NCBI GenBank assembly: GCA_031761405.1
Contig: JASEVX010000008.1
Coordinates: forward strand, 67,889,418 to 67,953,417
Direction: 5' to 3'
Length of the DNA stretch: 64,000 bases
Source of the DNA: Serripes groenlandicus
Lineage: Eukaryota > Mollusca > Bivalvia > Cardiida > Cardiidae
The notes beneath the pieces are model-generated. The model saw only the letters and a list, made by a program, of their open reading frames with translations. It was not told where the DNA came from and did not search any database. Of this stretch, positions 56,859 through 64,000 are shown piece by piece. A program made the position numbers and the translations under genes. Within the stretch, counting starts at the first letter, position 1; each line of letters starts with the position of its first letter.

Positions 56859-59299
56859 AGGACATGGAAGTGTTAAAAAAGCTTTAGGACCTGAAATATA
56901 AATATAAGAAGTGTAAATAGTCGAAATACTATTGAAGCAAAGTGTCGATTATTTATCCTAAATATGCAAATAAGATCCGAGAGTGTAACAATAGAATGGT
57001 CACGTGATACAAGTAGATATGTCTGGATCACAAATCCTAGCTTCTGATTGGACGATTGGTTAATCAGCACCAGCTTCTTATTGGCTGACAGATGGACGCT
57101 CTTCAATTTGGATGGAAACATCAAGTGAAAGTGAAGCAAATTACAGTTTAACTTATCATTGCGATACTAATCTTAGGAACATAGATAGAAAGAAACAACC
57201 AAGGAAAGTTAGAAGGATATCGCAAATAAGGATTCCTATTAAACGGATTTAGTTTGAAACAATTGATTTCGGTAAAATATATACTATACAATACTTTTAT
57301 ATCGCCCTTCGTTTATTTATAAAACATTGAATTTAGTGTCCCTTCATTTATACAGACGTGTACAAAAGTTTAAAAGGAAATCAGTAAACGATCAGAAATC
57401 TGATATTCTTGTCTGAAAAGAAATGTATGTGATTCCGCGCTTCATACTGGATCCTTTTTTTAAATGTGTGTGTGTTTTGTTTATAATTAGTTATACTTCA
57501 TACGTAAAGATAAAGTTTCATTGAAATGGAAAAACGAATAACGAGTTTTAAGAATTTCTAAAACAAAAGGTATCCAGGATAAAAGTAAATGTGAGGTGAG
57601 ATTGTTCCATTTCATTCAGGTTTACTCTAAACGTGGTATTTAAGAAGAATACAAGAGAAAGTTGATGCAACGCATCAATGTCGCCGGATATCCATAGTGC
57701 AGTTATGTATAACACTAACCTTATAGTAGTTGAATAAACAGTTATCAATTGAGGGGCATATTGGAACATCAGGGGTGGGGTCAAGTGAAAATGTATCATA
57801 ACTTGTATTGTTTTGTCAACGAAGTGAATGATAATTGAAGCCTTTCATTGTTTATTATCAATCTCCATTCCAAAGAAGGTTGACCATACACACAACCAAC
57901 TAATTATTGATCATAAACAGTAATGGAAATGAGTAATCTTGCCAATCATTAGTCTTAGTATGTTAACAGTGCTTTCATTAATGCATAATTATAAGATTTG
58001 TGAATTCCACATACACTTTTCAAGATGTTTGTCAGAATATTTGAATTTTATTATTTTTCAATAAAACCACAAAACAGACAATTTAGGATTTGCATGCAAT
58101 AGCACTTCATTTTACCTTTCATCTATTAAAGTCAACAGTGGACATCTTTGCAGCAATCTACTTTTAAATCAATGAGATAAGGGTTAAATCGCTGAAGACA
58201 TGAGTTTTCTCTTTTTCTCAAAATGATATTAGCTTGGCATCCTAATTATATCATACTTTAACAAATGTTGAAATGTAGTCCAATATTTATAAATTAGACC
58301 GCCTTCGAAATATAATATCAACTAAACAGTTAAATCTCATTGAAATTGTTGTATCATTTAAACTTAATTTCGAACATAAACTGAGCCCTACAACATGTTA
58401 ATTTATTTTAATTCTTTCCTTCCTTTTTTATAATGAAAATAACAAACTACTCATGTTTTAAAATTATATTATGATGAGCGCCCGTGTGTCAATGATGCAC
58501 AAGGACGAAATAATTGTGTACGAAAGACCCGATTCTTTCTTATTCGCAGAGGTGTCGTTCTTGAAACTCTCTTTATAGGCAGAGAGTGTTCGTTCAAAGT
58601 AATTTTTCTATTAAAACCAGTTTTATCTCGGTTTGTTCTTTTCTTCATTTGTTTCGAACCAAATAACATTTTAAATCACCTATGATTTACTATTTGTAAG
58701 TGAGTGTAAAGAGCGGCTCTCTGCAAAGGAGATTGATCTACGCAGTTGGTATTCGCGAGTATGTAAATAAATTAGACTGTGCGACGTAAAGGATTGTAGC
58801 TATCGCCTTTTGATTACATGTAGTATATAGTGTAAAATAAAGTATACCAGTCTAGATAATAGGGACTGTTTTGTCTTCGTAAATAAAACAAAAACACATA
58901 AATGCGAGTCAAAATAAAGAAACTGAAAATACCTAAAACATCGGAATATTTATTTCATTTTAGATGTGTCATTACTTAGTGTTTTTAAACAAACACAATT
59001 GTAAAATGTTCAAGACATCTAAATGTGTTTCTTTCTAATAATAATCCCCCCTCCCATGTCATTTCCGAAAACCTATTAAAAATAGAAGTCGCGGGCTTCT
59101 GCCCGGCGACTAATAAATTGAACTTCTTTACGATTTGCTATTTCTATTGACCGGTTGTTTTGTCGATCATATGTGTTACGAATTATCATAAACCTTCTTT
59201 TAATGAGATATAAGAATTGATGACTTATACATCTCTATAAATAAACGGAATTGACTGCTAAGGAAAAGTTAAATAATTTATAAGATTTTTCAAAATGTC
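56859..59299. other. No supported gene, AT-rich
   Basis: No array, RNA gene or recognisable coding region. A possible decayed MITE lies at 58140-58190 (atctttgcagcaatctactt, ataagggttaaa). agaagtcgcgggcttctgcc at 59085-59104 forms a small GC hairpin. Confidence 0.45.
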
Positions 59300-59443
59300 C
59301 AGAAAACTACTAATTTTGTCACAATATTTTCAACTCTAATCAATAATTAAAGTTTAATTAATTGAAATTGCCCGTTAGTTGTTATTGTATACAAGTGATT
59401 AAAGTCATCTGCTGCAGATTTGTAACATGTGTGAAAGGGTTAA
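59300..59443 (+). mobile_element. Palindromic MITE right half
   Basis: ctaattttgtcacaatattt, tcaactctaatcaataatt, then agtcatctgctgcagatttg and tgtgaaagggTTAA. It ends ~60 bp upstream of the exon at 59506. Confidence 0.65.
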
Positions 59444-59505
59444 ACTTAATGAGCTACATTCTTTAAAGAACGAGATTATTATTATACTTATTATTATTAT
59501 TATAG

Positions 59506-59849
59506 AGAGGCGATGATGGAGTTCACGGAAACTACACCAATACACAGACCTGTACCCACCCTGGGCTCCACACAGCCGGCATATCCGTACCCGCACAGCC
59601 CCTCCAGCACCTACAGCCCGTTTGGTTACACATCATACCCTTACCTCTATGGAGATGTGTACCAAGGTTCGAGTCCTCTATCTCACCACCAACTACAGTG
59701 TCGCTGTACCTTATGTACGAGCTCTACAACGCCTGATAGGAAGCCGTTGCCACAGTCTTTACCCAACTCACCATGTTCACCCGCGTCCGATTACGGTTCG
59801 AGCCCCACACATACCACAGGAACAACCAGTCCGGCACTGAACCTTAAAG
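59506..59849 (+). CDS. Pro/Ser/Tyr-rich protein-coding exon, likely N-terminal
   Basis: Bounded by a pyrimidine/AT-rich acceptor (ttattattattatag, ending 59505) and a good donor (cttaaag/gtacct, GT at 59850). The first ATG is at 59513, with a second directly after it; 112 codons plus one base lie in the exon (phase 1 at its end). The peptide begins MMEFTETTPIHRPVPTLG, is rich in Pro, Ser, Thr and Tyr (YPYPHSPSSTYSPFG), has a compact cysteine cluster (CRCTLC), and continues with SPASDYGSSP near the end. GC content is clearly above the flanks. Low-complexity leaders of this kind are common in transcription factors, but no DNA-binding domain is present here, so I give no identity. Downstream exons must lie outside the clear part of this window or on its far side. 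Confidence 0.6.
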
Positions 59850-60189
59850 GTACCTATTCCATCATACAGTCTTTAATATACAATCATGTTATACGCATTA
59901 ACGTTCTGTGTTGGAACTATTTGCCATTTGTTCTGATTATCTTTCTATGGGTAGACATTGAGAGATGAGGGGCGAATAAAGTAGACATATGTTTGACCTA
60001 CACATGTGCATACAATGACAATAACACTTAAATAATGCTTAACATAAAAGGGACTGTTTCAAGAATTTGGAGTCAATACTTTCGAACAACGAAAGTTTTG
60101 TCAACGCAAGATCAATTTGACTGAAATTAAACTATTATTCAATGAATATTTCTTTCTTGTAGAGCCTAATAACCTAAGTGATTGTATTA
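59850..60189. other. Putative intron
   Basis: AT-rich sequence after the donor at 59850. The frame continues for ~40 codons and then stops, with loss of coding character. A LINE is inserted further on. Confidence 0.4.
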
Positions 60190-61226
60190 TTTCAATTCAA
60201 TTCAATTCAATTCAATTCAATCCTTTATTGGCAAATATCGACAAAATTTGTCTTTGGCCATTTACAAATCGGAAGAATATGGCTTAGACAAAAAAAAAAA
60301 AATACATATACAACTAAACAATATATCAAATAAATAGTATTTAGTATATCAAATGAAAAAGGTACACAATAAAATATGTTAGGGAACTACCTTTCTTACG
60401 TCATCGCGAATAGCATAACATTCAGAAATATATCTACATAGATTAATTAATACTTTCTGCTTAGAACTAGACAGTAATTTAATAAATTTACTTATGTTGG
60501 GCCATTGCATATTACCAAGATGTTTTTGTCTGATAACTGAATATTGTGGACAACACAACAGAAAATGATATTCATTTTCGATCAAGTTGGAAGAGCAAAC
60601 TTTACAATGCCTCTGTTCTCTTGGAATACCATTAAAACGACCAGATTCAATTTCTAACTTATGTGAGCTTAATCTAAAACGAGCAAATACTTTAAGCTAT
60701 TTGTTATTCGAAATAATATCCAGATAACTTTCATAAGAGAATTCTTTTTTGAACTTAGAATATAATTCTAACTTTGGCGAGTTATTAATTGACATATGCC
60801 AACTTTGAATAAATTGATCATATATTCTTCTTTTAAAGATTGTAAAATAATTACAGTTTCTATCAAAATTTAATCTAATATGTGTAAGGCCCAGATGATC
60901 AATTATTGAATTAATCTTCTTTGCCCAACAATTAGTATTAATTGTATTACATTGATCCCAATATGAGTCATATAAGGGAGAGTTCATGTTCGACATTATC
61001 TTGCACCAAAACTTCAAAGAACGCTGTTTACAGATAACAGATAGAGGCAGTCTTCCAAATTCACCGTAAACTGCGTTATTTGGCGTTTGTTTTTTAACAC
61101 CTAGTAGATATCTCAGAAAACGTAAATGCAAATTATCAATATCTTTGAAAGTGTTGACACCCCAGACGTCTGCACCATATAATAAAATAGGAACAACCAT
61201 GGCATCGAACAGAGAAATCTGATAAT
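60190..61226 (-). mobile_element. 5'-truncated LINE (non-LTR retrotransposon)
   Basis: On the minus strand, the C-terminal part of a LINE ORF2 is followed by a short 3' region (tttgtcgatatttgccaata + aagga) ending in (ttgaa)n repeats at 60192-60220. The 5' truncation point falls directly on the AAT-type microsatellite at 61226. A simple pentanucleotide tail and 5' truncation are typical of target-primed insertion. The clade cannot be fixed without the reverse transcriptase core; CR1/L2/I-type elements have this kind of C-terminus. Confidence 0.75.
60379..61218 (-). pseudogene. LINE ORF2 C-terminal region with one in-frame stop
   Basis: The frame opens with LFDAMVVPILLYGADVWG, the segment after the reverse transcriptase core in many LINEs. 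It continues with LRFLRYLLGVKKQTPN and VYGEFGRLPL. After a TAG (60697-60699) the same frame goes on with HCKVCSSN and ENEYHFLLCCPQY, the C-terminal CCHC-like zinc-knuckle region, to a stop at 60379. One nonsense change and no frameshift suggest a fairly young copy. The catalytic core and endonuclease are missing, so it cannot move by itself. Confidence 0.75.
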
Positions 61227-61289
61227 TATTAATAATACTAATACTAATACTACTACTACTACTAATAATAATAATAATGAATTATTATA

Positions 61290-61341
<52 letters not shown>

Positions 61342-61346
61342 CATTG

Positions 61347-61384
<38 letters not shown>

Positions 61385-61386
61385 CC
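61227..61386. repeat. AAT/ATT microsatellite in inverted halves
   Basis: aataatact/act runs, then a long (att)n run (61290-61340), then a long (aat)n run (61345-61382). The two halves are complementary and could form a hairpin of about 45 bp per arm. Confidence 0.92.
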
Positions 61387-61442
61387 ATACCAACAACTAT
61401 ACACACGTAGACGTGACGTATGGTTGTGGAGAAAGCATAACG

Positions 61443-61540
61443 ATTGATGAATGGGTGTGAATGGGTGTGAATGGGTGTGAATGGGTGTGAATGGGTGTCA
61501 ATGGGTGTGAATGGGTGTCAATGGGTGTGAATGGGTGTCG
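61443..61540. repeat. 10-bp minisatellite (gaatgggtgt)
   Basis: About nine units of gaatgggtgt with caatgggtgt variants in alternate units near the end. Confidence 0.93.
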
Positions 61541-61591
61541 GAGAACTGGATATCTACCCAGGACACCACATGTTGTAATGCATTTCATTTA

Positions 61592-61715
61592 TCATCGTTT
61601 TTTGTCGAAACGTTTTCAACTCTATTCAACAATTGTATTTTCATTTATAGAGATTTTTCATTTCTTTTACCGAGATTATTTTGCCGGCGCGTGCTGCAAA
61701 TTTATGGGAAAGACT
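61592..61715 (+). mobile_element. Palindromic MITE right-arm remnant
   Basis: tttttgtcgaaacgttttca + actctattcaacaattg, then ttgccggcgcgtgctgcaaa and tttatgggaaagac. Order and spacing resemble the right half of other copies, with high divergence. Confidence 0.45.
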
Positions 61716-61924
61716 AAAACCGTGACTATAAGCGAACAGAAACAGCATTTCAATTCACGTTCGCGTATTTTGTATGTTTGTACATCTGCATTTTGATAAA
61801 GATAAAAATGACAAGAATTGTACTATCATTCATGGAATTATCAGTTCAATTCAGAAAAAACAACAAATATACAGCAGACGACATTCAATATATCTAGGTG
61901 AAACATTAACAAAAGGGAAAGGAA

Positions 61925-62012
61925 AACATGTTCATTATGAGCAACTTCTCTTTTTGCCATACTAATTAATAAAAAGTCGTCTGATGCAGACGCGTTCAAT
62001 GTCGCTTTCATG
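61925..62012 (+). mobile_element. Palindromic MITE right half, joined to the 40-bp array
   Basis: Centre and right arm are clear: catgttcattatgagcaact, tctctttttgccatac, agtcgtctgatgcagacgcg. The terminus then reads gtcgctttcatgttggaaag + gaataat, which is already the first unit of the following array. Confidence 0.65.
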
Positions 62013-64000
62013 TTGGAAAGGAATAATCCCATGGGACAATGTCGCCTTCATGTTGGAAAGGAATAATCCCATGGGACTATGTCGCATTCATGTTGGAAAG
62101 GAATAATCCCATGGGACTATGTCGCCTATATGTTGGAAAGGAATAATCCCATGGGACAATGTCGCTTTCATGTGGGAAAGGAATAATCCCATGGGACTAT
62201 GTCGCCTTCATGTTGGAAAGGAATAATCCCATGGGACTATGTCGCTTTCATGTTGGAAAGGAATAATCCCATGGGACTATGTCGCTTTCATGTGGGAAAG
62301 GAATAATCCCATGGGACAATGTCGCCTTCATGTTGGAAAGGAATAATCCCATGGGACTATGTCGCTTTCATGTTGGAAAGGAATAATCCCATGGGACTAT
62401 GTCGCTTTCATGTGGGAAAGGAATAATCTCATGGGACAATGTCGCCTTCATGTTGGAAGGGAATAATCCCATGGGACTATGTCGCTTTCATGTTGGAAAG
62501 GAATAATAACATGGGACTATGTCGCTTTCATGTGGGAAAGGAATAATAACATGGGACTATGTCGCCTTCATGTTGGAATGGAATAATCCCATGGAACTTT
62601 GTCGCTTTCATGTTGGAAAGGAATAATCCCATGGGACTATGTCGCCCTCATGTTGGAATGGAATAATCCCATGGGACTATGTCGCCTTCATGTTGGAATG
62701 GAATAATCCCATGGGACTATGTCGCTTTCATGTGGGAAAGGAATAATCCCATGGGACTATGTCGCCTTCATGTTGGAATGGAATAATCCCATGGGACTAT
62801 GTCGCTTTAATGTTGGAATGGAATAATCCCATGGGACTATGTCGCTTTCATGTGGGAAAGGAATAATCGAATGGGACTATGTCGCCTTCATGTTGGAATG
62901 GAATAATCCCATGGGACTATGTCGCCTTCATGTTGGAATGGAATAATCCCATGGGACTATGTCACTTTCATGTGGGAAAGGAATAATCCCATGGAACTTT
63001 GTAGTTTTCAGGTTGGAAAGGAATAATCCCATGGGACTATATCGCTTTCATGTTGGAAAGGAATAATCCCATGGGACTATGTCGCTTTCATGTTGGAAAG
63101 GAATAATCCCATGGGACTTTGTCGCTTTCATGTTGGAAAGGAATAATCCCATGGGACTATGTCGCTTTCATGTGGGAAAGGAATAATCCCATGGGACAAT
63201 GTCGCCTTCATGTTGGAAAGGAATACTCACGTGGGACACTGTCGCCTTCATGTTGGAAGGGAATAATCCCATGGGACAATGTCGCCTTCATGTTGGAAGG
63301 GAATAATCCCATGGGACAATGTCGCTTTCAGGTGGGAAAGGAATAGTCCCATGGGACAATGTCGCCTTCATGTTGAAATGGAATAATCCCATGGGACAAT
63401 GTCGCCTTCATGTTGTAATGGAATAATCCCATGGGACAATGTCGCCTTCATGTTGGAATAGAATAATCCCATGGAACTCTCTCGCTTTCATGTTGGAAAG
63501 GAATAATCCCATGGGACTATGTCGCTTTCATGTTGGAAAGAAAAAAATCCCATGGGACTATGTCGCTTTCATGTTGGAAAGGAATAATCCCATGGGACTT
63601 TGTCGCTTTCATGTTGGAAAGGAATAATCCCATGGGACTATGTCGCTTTCATGTGGGAAAGGAATAATCCCATGGGACAATGTCGCCTTCATGTTGGAAA
63701 GTAATAATCACGTGGGACAATGTCGCCTTCATGTTGGAAGGGAATAATCCCATGGGACAATGTCGCCTTCATGTTGGAAGGGAATAATCCCATGGGACAA
63801 TGTCGCTTTCAGGTGGGAAAGGAATAATCCCATGGGACAATGTCGCCTTCATGTTGGAAGGGAATAATCCCATGGGACAATGTCGCCTTCATGTTGGAAT
63901 GGAATAATCCCATGGGACAATGTCGCCTTCATGTTGGAATGGAATAATCACATGGGACAATGTCGCCTTCATGTTGGAATGGAATAATCCCATGGGACAA
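62000..64000. repeat. 40-bp satellite, continues beyond the window
   Basis: Fifty units of gtcgctttcatgttggaaag + gaataatcccatgggactat, with gggactat/gggacaat, gcttt/gcctt and gttgg/gtggg alternatives. A higher-order period of ~481 bp (12 units plus one base) is visible: the gggacttt unit at 63113 recurs at 63594, and the aggtggg unit near 63330 recurs near 63811. ccatgg and catg dyads occur in each unit. The 40-bp period is not a multiple of three; short frames are not genes. Confidence 0.96.

Overview
This is eukaryotic, AT-rich, gene-poor nuclear DNA, most likely from a mollusc and probably a bivalve. That placement is from recognition, not a search. It rests on tRNA-headed SINEs with the mollusc V-type tail (gattgatt, then ggggtttaacgcc, and ttatatcacggcggcc), on the dispersed repeat that opens with a variant of caagagcgccat / cgctcacctga (2664-3190), and on the gacctag/tgaccc-rich degenerate repeat near 4.1-4.75 kb. 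There is no sign of prokaryotic operons, and nearly all open frames are readings of tandem repeats.

Layout. 0-3.8 kb: small minisatellites, SINEs (one inflated internally by a 30/31-bp array) and a GATGT-type microsatellite. 3.8-13.2 kb: old dispersed repeats and DNA-transposon-like elements, including a 2.4-kb TA-flanked element (6251-8673) with a SINE inside it, a 1.5-kb element with ~110-bp inverted ends and perfect 8-bp target duplications (9488-10986), and a foldback element (12.7-13.2 kb). 13.7-36.4 kb: almost continuous satellite: a 16/18-bp array, a 28-bp array, a 10-kb array of 46/44-bp units with higher-order structure, a 2.4-kb non-satellite island (RecQ-helicase fragment, MITEs, SINE piece, GC-rich degenerate block), then a 6.6-kb array of 56-bp units, also with higher-order structure. 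36.4-45 kb: mostly unassigned AT-rich DNA with small arrays and a second foldback element. 45-54.2 kb: chained arrays of 36, 51, 48, 56 and 41 bp units. 54.2-62 kb: SINEs, MITEs, one plausible protein-coding exon (59506-59849) and a 5'-truncated LINE. 62-64 kb: a 40-bp array running off the window.

Roughly 29 kb (about 46 percent, my sum of array lengths) is tandem repeat. The only host-gene-like coding evidence is the Pro/Ser/Tyr-rich exon at 59.5 kb. Other coding traces are mobile or broken: a RecQ-like C-terminal fragment, a LINE ORF2 tail with one in-frame stop, and an unrecognised coding segment inside the 8-bp-TSD element.

The main pattern is that many arrays are tied to non-autonomous transposons. 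Some amplify internal segments of a V-type SINE. Others begin at or near the end of a palindromic TTAA-flanked MITE family with at least 16 copies or fragments here. The two largest satellites (46 bp and 56 bp) share a core of about 21 bp centred on a CpG dyad, which suggests a common origin.
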